From Hyphomicrobium_A sp963776675 (GTDB lineage Bacteria > Pseudomonadota > Alphaproteobacteria > Rhizobiales > Hyphomicrobiaceae), in contig CAVZNR010000026.1 in NCBI GenBank assembly GCA_963776675.1, forward strand, positions 1 to 64,000: a stretch of 64,000 bases of DNA. The letters run 5' to 3'. The notes below the pieces were generated by a model. The model did not search any database, was not told where the DNA came from, and was given only the letters and a program-made list of their open reading frames with translations. A program made the translations under genes and the position numbers. Shown one piece after another: positions 37,606-48,369 of this stretch. Every line of letters begins with the position of its first letter. Position 1 is the stretch's first letter.

Positions 37606-37709
37606 CGAGCCCGTTTCGCGCTGCGACAACGTGGCGTCAATTGCGCGGCGGCGTCAAAATGGCTATAGCGGCCCGGCGCGGACCGCGGAGTCCGCATCGG
37701 GAGTATCGC

Positions 37710-38468
37710 ATGGCGGTTACAGCAAAGACGAGAAACGGCGGTTGGCTCGAGACGATCACCATCGTTATCGAGGCGCTCGCCATCGCGATGCTAGTTCGCA
37801 CCTTCCTGTATCAGCCCTTCAACATTCCCTCGGGCTCGATGAAGGAGACGCTGCTGATCGGCGATTATCTGTTCGTCTCCAAGCTCTCCTACGGCTACAG
37901 CCGCTACTCGTTCTACAATCTCATCCCCTTCTCCGGCCGCATCTTCGGAGCGCCGCCCCAGCGCGGCGACGTGGTGGTGTTCAAGCTGCCGCGTGACAAC
38001 TCCACCGATTACATCAAGCGCGTCATTGGTCTCCCGGGCGACGAAATCAGTGTTCGCGGCGGCGTGCTGTACATCAACGGCAAGGAAGTACCGCGCCACC
38101 GCATCGGCGATTTCGTCACGTCCGAGGGCGACGGGCCGCCCCATCCCATCCCTGCTTACCAGGAGACGCTGCCCAACGGCGTGAAGTACACCGTGCTCGA
38201 TTCCGAGCAGAACGGCCCCTTCGACAATGTCGGTCCCTACAAGGTGCCGCAGGACAAGTACTTCATGATGGGTGACAACCGCGACAACTCCACCGACAGC
38301 CGCGCCTCGTGGGGCGTGGGCTACGTGCCCTACGAAAATCTCATCGGCCGCGCGGAGATCATCTTCTTCTCCGCCGCCGTCGACGAGCCGGGCGCCTTCC
38401 GATGGTGGAGCCCCTGGACGTGGCCGTTCGACGTCCGGTGGGACAGGTTTTTCAAGCTCGTACGCTAG
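37710..38468 (+). CDS. lepB: Signal peptidase I
   Basis: The 252-residue membrane protease removes Sec signal peptides. An N-terminal membrane helix (about 14-33) precedes the catalytic Ser43 in PSGSMKETLL. Lys103 is in YIKRVIGLPGD. The closing boxes YFMMGDNRDNSTDSR and GRAEIIFF are present. ATG 37710 gives the usual N-terminus; an upstream GTG/ATG at 37641 adds a basic stretch without similarity. It precedes rnc in the standard order. Confidence 0.96.
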   Translation: MAVTAKTRNGGWLETITIVIEALAIAMLVRTFLYQPFNIPSGSMKETLLIGDYLFVSKLSYGYSRYSFYNLIPFSGRIFGAPPQRGDVVVFKLPRDNSTDYIKRVIGLPGDEISVRGGVLYINGKEVPRHRIGDFVTSEGDGPPHPIPAYQETLPNGVKYTVLDSEQNGPFDNVGPYKVPQDKYFMMGDNRDNSTDSRASWGVGYVPYENLIGRAEIIFFSAAVDEPGAFRWWSPWTWPFDVRWDRFFKLVR

Positions 38469-38608
38469 GAGGGCGCTTGGTGCGGCCGGGAAATCCGCGT
38501 CACCCGTGTCTTCCGTGCTCGCTGTGTAAAAATTCTGGGGCGCTCGTGAGGGCCCCGAGCCCATATTCCTCTCCGCGATCCGCGCGGATGCGCTAATCTC
38601 GTGACCCC

Positions 38609-39320
38609 ATGCTCCGCCCCAGGAAGTACAAGGAACTCGAAAAGGCATTCGGCCATCGCTTCAAGAATCAACCGCTCTTGGAGGTTGCGTTGACGCACGC
38701 CAGCATGCGCGGCGGCAAGGGCAAGTGCAGCGACAACGAGCGGCTGGAGTTCATCGGCGACCGGGTCTCTGGGGCTGGCCATCGCCGAGCTTCTCAACGA
38801 TCACTTCCCCACCGCCAGCGAGGGCGAGTTGGCGCGCCGCTACAACCGGCTCGTGCGCGGCGAGACCTGCGCAAAGGTCGCGCGCGTGCTGGGACTCGGT
38901 GCCCATCTCATCCTCTCTGACAGCGAGGCCGGCAGCGGCGGGCGCACCAAGAATACGATCCTCGCGGACGCGATTGAGGCCCTTCTCGGCGCGGTATTTC
39001 TGGACGCTGGCTTCGACGCCGCGCGTGCGGCCGTGCGGCGCTTGTGGGAGAGCCAGTCGGACGAGCTCAACACGACCGCGCGGCCCGACGCCAAGTCGGC
39101 GCTGCAGGAGTGGGCGCAAGGGCAGGGCCTGGCGTTGCCGGAGTACACGGAGATTGCGCGCAAGGGGCCCGACCACGCGCCGCGCTTCACCTCCGAGGTG
39201 CGCATCACCGGCAAGTCCCCCGCCCGGGGCGAGGGTGCCTCCAAGCGCTCCGCCGAACAGGCCGCGGCGCGGGCGTTGCTGGAGCGCGAAGGCGTGCGCG
39301 GAGCGGCCCACCATGAGTGA
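38609..39320 (+). CDS. rnc: Ribonuclease III, apparent frameshift
   Basis: Ribonuclease III cuts double-stranded rRNA precursors and structured mRNAs. The first frame has ALTHASMRGG and the signature start NERLEFIGDRV. The expected LGLAIAELLNDHFPTASEGE resumes in the next frame. It then runs through NTILADAIEALLGAVFLDAG to a double-stranded RNA-binding domain (RITGKSPARGEGASKRSAEQ). One extra base lies within 38766-38770: GTCTCTGGGG should read GTCCTGGGG. Joined length is about 237 residues. The stop overlaps the start of era by eight bases. Confidence 0.93.
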
Positions 39321-40230
39321 AGCCGCCCAGAACCGGCGCTGCGGCTTCATCGCCGTCATTGGGGCGCCCAACGCCGGCAAGTCGACGCTGGTCAACGCCC
39401 TCGTCGGCGCCAAGGTATCGATCGTCTCACGCAAGGTGCAGACGACGCGCGTGCCTCTGCGCGGCATCGCCGTGGAGGGCGACACTCAGCTCGTCTTCAT
39501 CGATACGCCGGGTCTCTTCGCGCCGCGCCGGCGCCTCGACCAGGCGATGGTGGACGCTGCGTGGGGCGGCGCCAAGGACGCCGACCTCGTGGTCCTCGTC
39601 GTCGACGCGGCGAAGGGGCTCGACGAGGACGTCGAGCGCATTTTGGCGCGCCTCAAGGATGCGAAGACCCCACTGCTCGCGGTCTTGAACAAGGTGGATC
39701 GGGTCACTGCCAAAGAGAAACTGTTGGCGCTGGCCCAGGCACTGGAGCAGCACGCGCCGTTCGCCGCCATTCACATGATCTCGGCACTTTCCGGCGACGG
39801 CGTTGCCGACCTGAAGGCCGATCTTTCCGCGCGCATGCCGGACGGCCCCTGGCACTATCCCGCCGACGACCTTTCCGACGCGCCGCTGCGGATCCTCGCC
39901 GCCGAGATCACGCGCGAGAAGATTTTCAATCGGCTGCACGACGAGTTGCCCTACGCCATCACGGTTGAGACGACCGCCTGGCAGGAGCGCAAGAAGGACC
40001 GCTCGGTGCGCATCGAGCAGACCATCTACGTGACGCGAGCCGGGCAGAAGGCGATCGTGCTCGGGAAGGGCGGCCAGACCATCAAACAGATCTCGACGGA
40101 GGCGCGCGTGGAGCTGGCCCAGGTCCTGGAGCGCAAAGTGCATCTGTTCCTCTTCGTAAAGGTGCGCGCGGGTTGGCAGGACGACCCCGAACGCTACCGC
40201 GAGATGGGCCTGGAGCTGCCGAAGAAATGA
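39313..40230 (+). CDS. era: GTPase Era
   Basis: The 305-residue GTPase acts in 16S rRNA maturation and 30S assembly. The G1 motif is GAPNAGKST, G3 is DTPG and G4 is NKVD. The C-terminal KH RNA-binding domain has QKAIVLGKGGQTIKQIS. Start is ATG 39313, within the end of rnc. It is intact and followed by recO. Confidence 0.97.
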   Translation: MSEAAQNRRCGFIAVIGAPNAGKSTLVNALVGAKVSIVSRKVQTTRVPLRGIAVEGDTQLVFIDTPGLFAPRRRLDQAMVDAAWGGAKDADLVVLVVDAAKGLDEDVERILARLKDAKTPLLAVLNKVDRVTAKEKLLALAQALEQHAPFAAIHMISALSGDGVADLKADLSARMPDGPWHYPADDLSDAPLRILAAEITREKIFNRLHDELPYAITVETTAWQERKKDRSVRIEQTIYVTRAGQKAIVLGKGGQTIKQISTEARVELAQVLERKVHLFLFVKVRAGWQDDPERYREMGLELPKK

Positions 40231-40245
40231 CGCTGCGGACGCGCG

Positions 40246-40986
40246 ATGCAGTGGTCCGATGAAGGCGTAATCCTGTCGGTCAGGGCGCACGGCGAGACAG
40301 CAGCCGTCGCCGAGATCTTCACGCGCGCTCACGGCCGCCATCTCGGCCTCGTGCACGGCGGGCGCTCCCGCCGCCTGCGCCCCGTTCTGCAGACGGGCAA
40401 TCACATCGACGCCACCTGGAAAGCCCGGCTGGCCGAGCACCTCGGTCACGTCAGCGTGGAGTTGCGCAAGGGCTACGCCGCGCAGGCGATGAACGATCCT
40501 TTGGCGCTGGCCGGCCTGTCCTCCCTGTGTGCGCTCGCCCACCTGCTGCCCGAGCGCGATCCCCATCCGAGCCTGTTCGAGGTGACGCTGTTCGTGTTGG
40601 GCTATCTCGACGAGCCCGACGTGTGGCCCGCGCTCATGGTGCGCTGGGAGATGGCGCTGCTCGATGAGCTGGGCTTCGGTCTCGATCTGGCGACCTGTGC
40701 GGCGACGGGGGTGCGCGAGGAGCTGGTCTACGTCTCGCCGAAATCGGGGCGCGCGGTTTCCGCCGACGCAGGTGCGCCCTACAAAGACAGGATGCTGAGC
40801 CTGCCGGCTTTCCTCGCAAAGGGACGCCAAGGCGCGGCGACGATTGCCGATGTCGCGGCGGGTCTCGATCTCACGGGGCACTTCCTGGAGACGCGCGTTC
40901 TCATTCCGCGGGAGGCCACGCTCCCCCAGGCGCGCCAGCGCCTCGGCGAGCTGATCGCGCGTCGTGCCGCCGCCACCGCGCGTTGA
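40246..40986 (+). CDS. recO: DNA repair protein RecO
   Basis: The 246-residue protein starts MQWSDEGVILSVRAHGETAA. It continues HGRHLGLVHGGRSRRLRPVL, the N-terminal OB-fold of RecO. The C-terminal helical part has RWEMALLDELGFGLDLATCA. RecO loads RecA on single-stranded DNA with RecR. It ends the rpoZ-to-recO block. Confidence 0.96.
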   Translation: MQWSDEGVILSVRAHGETAAVAEIFTRAHGRHLGLVHGGRSRRLRPVLQTGNHIDATWKARLAEHLGHVSVELRKGYAAQAMNDPLALAGLSSLCALAHLLPERDPHPSLFEVTLFVLGYLDEPDVWPALMVRWEMALLDELGFGLDLATCAATGVREELVYVSPKSGRAVSADAGAPYKDRMLSLPAFLAKGRQGAATIADVAAGLDLTGHFLETRVLIPREATLPQARQRLGELIARRAAATAR

Positions 40987-41147
40987 CGGCGGCCGTTTAC
41001 GCGCGGCGCGGACGATGGCTGCCCCCGCAATTGTCTTAATGCTTTCAAGGCTGCCGCCCCGTGTAACCCGTCCTTAGGGAGCGGGCGAAAGGATGCGCCC
41101 GGGCCACCACCGGCTCGTTCCAGCATCCGGTCATCGAGGAGACACCT

Positions 41148-41561
41148 ATGGGCAGCAGCAAAGAATTGGCCGTGCGCCAGGCCGCCGACGCGTTCTACGA
41201 GGCGTTGAACGCCATGTTCAAAGGCGATGTTGCGCCCATGAAGGACGTCTGGTCGCACGATGACGACGTCGTCTACATGGGGCCGGGTGGCTCAATCAAG
41301 GTGGGCTGGGACAAGGTTTTCAAGGACTGGGAGAGCCAGGCTGCACGCAAGCTCGGCGGCAAGGTCATGCCGAAGGACGTGCACTTCACCGTCGGCGATC
41401 ATATTGCGGTGATGTACGCGATCGAGAGCGGCGAAAACACCAACATCAACGGCAAGCGCGAGAAGGTGGCGATCCGTGTCACCAATCTGTTCCGCAAGAA
41501 AGGCGACGCCTGGAAGATGATCGGCCACCACACCGACCTGCTGGCCGGCATCAAGGGTTAG
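41148..41561 (+). CDS. SnoaL/DUF4440-like NTF2-fold protein
   Basis: The 137-residue protein shows an NTF2-like cone fold. It has FYEALNAMFKGDVAPMKDVW, then HDDDVVYMGPGGSIKVGWD, VNLFRKKGDAW-like VTNLFRKKGDAW and KMIGHHTDLL. Such proteins are often small-molecule enzymes or ketosteroid-isomerase relatives, and many are uncharacterised. The final 11 bases overlap the end of the convergent CAP-domain gene. Confidence 0.82.
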   Translation: MGSSKELAVRQAADAFYEALNAMFKGDVAPMKDVWSHDDDVVYMGPGGSIKVGWDKVFKDWESQAARKLGGKVMPKDVHFTVGDHIAVMYAIESGENTNINGKREKVAIRVTNLFRKKGDAWKMIGHHTDLLAGIKG

Positions 41562-42243
41562 CGCCGACGCGGCTGACATCGACCTTCACTCCGCCATCCG
41601 GGTTGGAGCGCAGCGTATAGACGCGGCCGTCGCGCGCCTCGTAGCGCCCGACGCCGCTTCTTGCGTCGAGCTGGAATACTATGTCGCCGGCGGCACAGCT
41701 CGTGTGGCCGATGATCTGGTGCGGCAACGCTTTGCGCGCTTCGCCGGCAAACGTGTAGGGCACCGTGCTCGTCGTTCTGTTGGCGATCGTGAAGGTGTAG
41801 CTGAGCGCGCGGGGCCGCGCGAACACCTGCACGGCGACGTAGCGGGGATCATAGCTGCCGGCGCGCGCAACCGCGACGCCGATGTCGGTGACCTCGGGTA
41901 AAAGCAGGTTGCGCAGGTGGCCGGGCGACCCGATCCACCCGTTGAGCGTCAGACGGGCATAGCCCAGCGCGCTGAATCCGCTGCTGTCATAGGCGACGGC
42001 CAGGTTCTCGCCGATCTGGCAATAAGCGTATCCCGCCGCCTTGATGCGCGTCGCCGGCGTCGTGCCGTCGATCGAGTGCGAGAGCTCGCCTTTGCGCGCC
42101 GCCAGCACTTTCGCGTAGGCTTGCGCGGCCGCTTCGAGCAGCGGGTTCGGCGTTACGCGCCCAAGCTTGTGCTCGGCGCGAAATGCGTTCGTCATCTGGA
42201 CGATGGCCGTCTCGGTGGCAGGGATATCCATGGCTGCGGGCAT
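41551..42243 (-). CDS. CAP-domain (SCP/PR-1-like) protein
   Basis: The chosen ATG 42243 gives 230 residues; ATG 42231 is an alternative. The CAP domain shows MTNAFRAEHKLGRVTPNPLL, KGELSHSIDGTTPATRIKAAG, CQIGENLAVAY and GWIGSPGHLRNLLLPEVTD. The His and Glu residues of the CAP cavity are present. CAP proteins are normally secreted, but no signal peptide is evident here. The N-terminus may be mis-set or disrupted. A beta-rich C-terminal part follows after residue 150. Confidence 0.82.
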   Translation of the reverse strand: MPAAMDIPATETAIVQMTNAFRAEHKLGRVTPNPLLEAAAQAYAKVLAARKGELSHSIDGTTPATRIKAAGYAYCQIGENLAVAYDSSGFSALGYARLTLNGWIGSPGHLRNLLLPEVTDIGVAVARAGSYDPRYVAVQVFARPRALSYTFTIANRTTSTVPYTFAGEARKALPHQIIGHTSCAAGDIVFQLDARSGVGRYEARDGRVYTLRSNPDGGVKVDVSRVGANP

Positions 42244-42283
42244 GGGCGAGGCTAACCGCGAATGTGAGGCGGCACGGTGGCCG

Positions 42284-42733
42284 TCATTGCTCGTCGCGCG
42301 TCTCGAGATGGAACTTGTGCAGGACACGGTGGAAGATCGGCGCCAGCACGAAGCCGGTGGCGATAATGATGAGAAGCCCGGAGAAGATGGCATAGCTGCC
42401 GGCGAACAGCTTGCCGCCTGTGGTCTTGAGCTCGATGGCCGGTCCCATGCCAGACAGGATCATGGCGGCGTTGAGATAGGCGTCGGTGAGCGACAGGCCC
42501 TCGAAGCCGGCGTAGCCTGCCATCCCGATGACGAGGCCGACCCCGACGATGATGAACCACAGCCCGATGGCGCGCAGCATGCGGCGGACAAAGATGCGCC
42601 CCGGAACCACCTTGTCGCGGCGTCGTTCAAACGTCGTCAGGCTGAAATGAATGGCCGCACCCTCGATCCAGAAGACCCGCCCAGTGTACGGTGCCCGTGA
42701 AGCGCGGATCAATGTCTTGCAGCGCAGCACGGG
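42284..42733 (-). CDS. Two-helix membrane protein with ion-channel-like pore loop
   Basis: The C-terminal 98 residues from MLRAIGLWF are the recognisable core. One membrane helix (GLWFIIVGVGLVIGMAGY) is followed by the loop LSLTDAYLNAAMILSGMGPA. KTTGGKLFAGSYAIFSGLLI leads into the second helix. The layout mimics a two-helix potassium-channel pore, but the filter TVGYG is replaced by SGMGP. I chose ATG 42733, 88 bases from the divergent Gre-like gene; the ATG at 42580 is the minimal alternative. Function is unknown. Confidence 0.6.
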   Translation of the reverse strand, partial: PVLRCKTLIRASRAPYTGRVFWIEGAAIHFSLTTFERRRDKVVPGRIFVRRMLRAIGLWFIIVGVGLVIGMAGYAGFEGLSLTDAYLNAAMILSGMGPAIELKTTGGKLFAGSYAIFSGLLIIIATGFVLAPIFHRVLHKFHLETRDEQ

Positions 42734-42820
42734 CATAATTTCGGGTTCATGTCTCCCGCGTCTATACTGGCCTCCAGGAGCGGGGCCGTTACAACCCAAG
42801 AAGCGAGCAGGACACCGCAA

Positions 42821-43286
42821 ATGAGCCGGGCCTTCGTCAAAGAGCAGGAGGATGGCGGCGTCGAGGATCTCCCCGACCGCCTGATCTCCGAGCATCCCAA
42901 CCTGGTGACGCCGGAAGGCCTCAAGCATATCGAGGCCGAGGTCGCCCGGCTGATGGCTGAGCATTCCGCAGCCCAGTCCGAGGAGGATCGCACCCGCACG
43001 GCGGCGGCTGCGCGCGATCTGCGCTACTGGACCGCGCGCCAGCAAAGCGCCGAGGTGGTGACACCGCCCGCCGATCCCGAGCACGTGCACTTCGGCTCCA
43101 CCGTCATGGTCGCGCGCGCACGATGGCCGGCGCCAGACGTTCCGCATCGTCGGAGAGGACGAGGCCGATCCGGCGAAGGGCACCATTCCCTACGTGTCGC
43201 CGCTGGCACGCGCGCTGGTCGGCAAGGCCGTTGGTGAGGTCGTAAAGTTGGGCGAGGGTCAGGTGGAGGTTCTGGAGGTGCGGTGA
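42821..43286 (+). CDS. GreA/GreB-like elongation factor domain protein, apparent frameshift
   Basis: The first frame starts at ATG 42821 (MSRAFVKEQEDGGVEDLPDR) and has HPNLVTPEGLKHIEAEVARL, like the coiled-coil end of Gre factors. The C-terminal Gre domain resumes in another frame as RQTFRIVGEDEADPAKG and YVSPLARALVGKAVGEVV, ending at TGA 43284. A net +1 change lies within 43111-43123, in the CGCGCGCGCACG run. The joined protein is about 155 residues. It is distinct from the housekeeping greA at 59104. It probably binds the polymerase secondary channel, as inferred from homology. Confidence 0.82.
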
Positions 43287-43360
43287 GCCGCGCACTCCCT
43301 TGCGGGCCGGCCCTCGGGCAGCCACATAGAAGCCCAGGCACGAGCGCCGGGGAGGACAGC

Positions 43361-43579
43361 ATGGTTCGTCGCGTTGTGAGTATTTGTCTGGTCGCCGCCA
43401 TGGCGGCCGCGGTCGGCATGCCCGCAAGTGCCAAGGGCTATCGAGGCTACAAGGCCATCCGGGACGCGCCCGTCAAGGACTGCACCCGCGTCAACGGCCG
43501 TTATGGCTATTACGGCAATCCCTGGTGCACGCGGGCCGAGCAGGCGCGCTGGGATCGCTGGGAGGCGAGCCGGCGGTAG
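43361..43579 (+). CDS. Small secreted protein
   Basis: The 72-residue protein starts at ATG 43361 after GGGGAGGA. It has a signal peptide (MVRRVVSICLVAAMAAAVGM, cleavage near Ala-Ser-Ala at 24). The mature part has 48 residues rich in Tyr, Gly and Arg, with two cysteines (VKDCTRVNGRYGYYGNPWC). The cysteines could form a disulphide. Function is unknown. It follows the Gre-like gene by 74 bases. Confidence 0.65.
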   Translation: MVRRVVSICLVAAMAAAVGMPASAKGYRGYKAIRDAPVKDCTRVNGRYGYYGNPWCTRAEQARWDRWEASRR

Positions 43580-43618
43580 GTTTATCTGGTCACGCAAGAA
43601 AGCCGACGGGGCGAGTCC

Positions 43619-44426
43619 CTAGCTCCCCTGCCCGATGGGGAAGCTCCGCTCCCACGAGGCGCCGTCGCTGTCGGTCACCTGCACGTGCATCTGCTCGGCG
43701 CCGTTGGCCTTGTAGTCGAACTCGATGGTCGGGTTCTGCGACAGGGTCATGGAGCCGCGCATCGCCAGCACGCGCTCGTCGCCTTCGCGCACCTCCATAT
43801 CGGTGACGATGCGCAACGGCACGTAGAGCAGGGTGAGCTGGTCGAGCACCATGCCCGGTATGGTTCGGGTGGTTGACGGTGAGGCGCGCGCTCGGCGTGA
43901 TCTCGGTGGCGGCCGCCGTCTTGCGCAGGGGCTGGAACGTCATCTTGCCCATGTTGGCCGCGATCTCCTGCGGGTCGCCCTGAGGCGGCGCCGAGCAGGA
44001 CGCCTGGCCGCCGGCGAACTTCACGAAGCGATCGGCCATGTAGAGCTGCCCGTCGCTCGCCTCCAGAATCGCGCGCACGTCGGTCGCCGCGTTGAGGCGC
44101 AGGTCGGTGGCGATGCGGACCTTGCTTCGGTCCTGCCCGAACTCGAACACGGCCGCGACCGGCGTCGGGTTCTGGTCGACGATCAGCGTAAGACTGCGGA
44201 TGGTGCGTCCGTCCGCCAAGCTCGCATCGACCGCGATCGGCACATGGCTCTGATCCTTGGGACGCGTCGGCGCGGTGAGCTGGACGATCTCGCCGGCAGG
44301 CGCGATGGCGCGGCCGGCGAACACGTTGGCCTGCACCTCGTCCCAGGCCGAACCGGCGCTCGCTGCGGCTGGGAGCCCCAAGCTCGCCACGGCGGCAAGT
44401 GCCAGGATCTGCAATGAGCGGCGCAT
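43619..44426 (-). CDS. SoxYZ-like carrier protein (quinoprotein-dehydrogenase associated type), apparent frameshift
   Basis: The protein starts with a signal peptide (MRRSLQILALAAVASLGLPA, cleavage near Ala-Ser-Ala at 24). It then has WDEVQANVFAGRAI, the SoxY-like TIRSLTLIVDQNPTPVAAVF, and SDGQLYMADRFVKFAGGQAS followed by CSAPP. The SoxZ-like C-terminal half reads DQLTLLYVPLRIVTDMEV and SQNPTIEFDYKA in another frame. One extra base lies at 43854-43856 (CCC on the plus strand). These fused carriers are known beside PQQ dehydrogenases; none is present here. Joined length is about 269 residues. Confidence 0.82.
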
Positions 44427-44547
44427 GAGGCGTCTCCCGAATCAAAAGGGATTATTGGCCCACGATCCGTGGGCGGCCCAGTATGCCTCATTTGTGCATC
44501 GGCGTACAACGGGCGCGCGTATGCAACTGTATTGCACCGGGCGTGCG

Positions 44548-45405
44548 CTATTGCGAGGTCGCCACGACGCGGCCGACCTCGGCGTGCACCTCGTTGCGCC
44601 GGTCGGGGCCCACGCTTGCCTGGGCGAGATAGGCAGCGATCAGAATGGGCGCGCGGCCCGGTGGCCAGGCGATGGCAATATCGTTGGCGCAGGCGCCCGC
44701 CGTGCCCGTCTTGTCGCCAACGCGCCAGTCGTCGGGAAGGCCTGCACGCAGGCGCTTGTCGCCGGTCGTGTTGGCGACGAGCCAGTTGGTCAGCTGCGCG
44801 CGCGAACCGGGTGTCAGGGCCTCGCCCAACAAAACGCGCTGCATGAGCCCCAGCATCGCCGCGGGCGTGGTCGTATCGCGCGGATCACCGGGTCGGGCCT
44901 CATTCAAAGCCGTCTCAGTACGGTCGAGTCGCGTGAGGTCGTCGCCGAGCGCGCGCACATAGGCTGTCAGCGCCGCCGGTCCGCCGAAGCTTGCAAGCAG
45001 CAGGTTGCCGGCCGTGTTGTCGCTCAAGGTGATGGCGGCTTCGCACAGCGCGGCCATGGTCATGCCGTTGTCCACGTGACGCTCCGTGGCGGGCGAGTAG
45101 TCGACGAGGTCGGCGCGTGTGTAGGTCACAAGCCGGTCGAGCCTTTCCTTCTCGTCGTCGACGCGCGCGAGCACGAGGGCAGCCGCAAGGACCTTGAAGG
45201 TGCTGAGAAGCGGAAAGCGCTCGTCCGCCCGGTGCGCGAAGTGGCGCCCGCTCTCGGTGTCGAGCACGGCGACGCCCAGTCGACCGCCGCTCCGTCCCTC
45301 GATGGACTCGAGGCGCGCGGCGGCGGTCGTAGCGCCCCATGCAAGGGTCGGAACAGCAAGGAGTGGCGCGGCGAGGATCGCGCGTCGCGTCATGAGGGAT
45401 GGCAT
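44548..45405 (-). CDS. Class A beta-lactamase with complete catalytic motifs
   Basis: The 285-residue protein has a likely twin-arginine signal (LMTRRAILAAPLLAVPTLAW, cleavage near 24-29). All class A motifs are present: STFK (Ser68, Lys71), SDN (128-130), Glu164 with Asn168 in RTETALNEA, and KTG (232-234). Such enzymes hydrolyse penicillins and related beta-lactams in the periplasm. There are no mobile-element signs around it, so it looks like a resident chromosomal gene. No AmpR-type regulator is adjacent. Substrate range cannot be read from sequence. Confidence 0.93.
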   Translation of the reverse strand: MPSLMTRRAILAAPLLAVPTLAWGATTAAARLESIEGRSGGRLGVAVLDTESGRHFAHRADERFPLLSTFKVLAAALVLARVDDEKERLDRLVTYTRADLVDYSPATERHVDNGMTMAALCEAAITLSDNTAGNLLLASFGGPAALTAYVRALGDDLTRLDRTETALNEARPGDPRDTTTPAAMLGLMQRVLLGEALTPGSRAQLTNWLVANTTGDKRLRAGLPDDWRVGDKTGTAGACANDIAIAWPPGRAPILIAAYLAQASVGPDRRNEVHAEVGRVVATSQ

Positions 45406-45480
45406 GTCGTCACCGGGCGTGGCTGTGATTGGCGCAAGTCAGCGGCAAATTGCGCCGGAAGCATGTCGCCTGATCCGCCC

Positions 45481-45963
45481 TCATTTGGCGGCCTGCTTCT
45501 TGTCCGTATAGCCGGCGAGCTGGCCATCAATGACATAGCGCAGCATGGCGACCACCTGCTCGGGCGTCTCGGCCACGGCCAGGGCCGCGGCGTCGACCTC
45601 CTTGAGCGCGTGCGCGTTCTCGGGTCCGTGCAGCACGATCAGCGGCGTTCCGAGCGCTGCTGCGAAGCCCGCATCGAAGGCGGCGTTCCACTGCTTGTAC
45701 TTGTCGCCGAAGCGCACCACGACGACATCGGCCGCCTCGATCAGCGTGCGCGTGCGGATGGCGTTGAGCTTGGCGCCCTTGTGGTCGTGCCAGAACTTGT
45801 TGGGCTCGGGGCCCAAGATCGCGACGCCGCAGTCGTCGGAGGCCTCGTGATGGGTGACGGGGCCTGAGAACTCGACATCGAGCCCGGCGGCGCGCGCGCC
45901 ATCCGCGATCTGTTGGCGCCAGTCGGTGTGGATCTCGCCGGAGAGATAGATGCTCCAGGTCAT
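45481..45963 (-). CDS. ytoQ: YtoQ-family protein
   Basis: The 160-residue protein starts MTWSIYLSGEIHTDWRQQI. It has VTHHEASDDCGVAILGPEPN and FGDKYKQWNAAFDAGFAAAL, matching the YtoQ family. The fold resembles nucleoside 2-deoxyribosyltransferases, but activity is not established. An acidic, aromatic C-terminal helix follows. It lies between the beta-lactamase and rpoD. Confidence 0.88.
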   Translation of the reverse strand: MTWSIYLSGEIHTDWRQQIADGARAAGLDVEFSGPVTHHEASDDCGVAILGPEPNKFWHDHKGAKLNAIRTRTLIEAADVVVVRFGDKYKQWNAAFDAGFAAALGTPLIVLHGPENAHALKEVDAAALAVAETPEQVVAMLRYVIDGQLAGYTDKKQAAK

Positions 45964-46034
45964 GGGGGCTCCTTAAGAAGTACCTTGTGCTGCGCCCTAA
46001 CACGCGAAGTCCGGGCTCGCCAAGGATGGACTCC

Positions 46035-46068
46035 AAAAAGAAAACGGCGGGCTTTGAGGGCCCGCCGT
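46035..46068 (-). terminator. Rho-independent terminator of rpoD
   Basis: On the minus strand, ACGGCGGGC pairs with GCCCGCCGT around a 7-base loop (plus-strand stem at 46044-46068). It is followed by TTTCTTTTT (AAAAAGAAAA at 46036-46043 on plus). It lies about 26 bases after the rpoD stop. Confidence 0.88.
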
Positions 46069-46093
46069 ATCAGTTTGCTGAGGGGAGACTTTC

Positions 46094-48148
<2,055 letters not shown>

Positions 48149-48369
48149 GGGTCTCAAGGGCTCTTATCCCGCGATATAAGCATCCAACTCATGTGCGGCA
48201 ATCCGACACGGGGAGCGACCGTCCCTCGTCCCTATCGGCAGCGCACGTTCGAAAATGGTCGTCAGGCGTCCCACCTCAGTTCAACCCCATTCGACCTGCG
48301 CCCCGCCTCAGCGAGGCAATTCCCCTCTTCGGCGCCCCCTTGGCCAACGGAGCAAGGGGCGCGCCAGTC

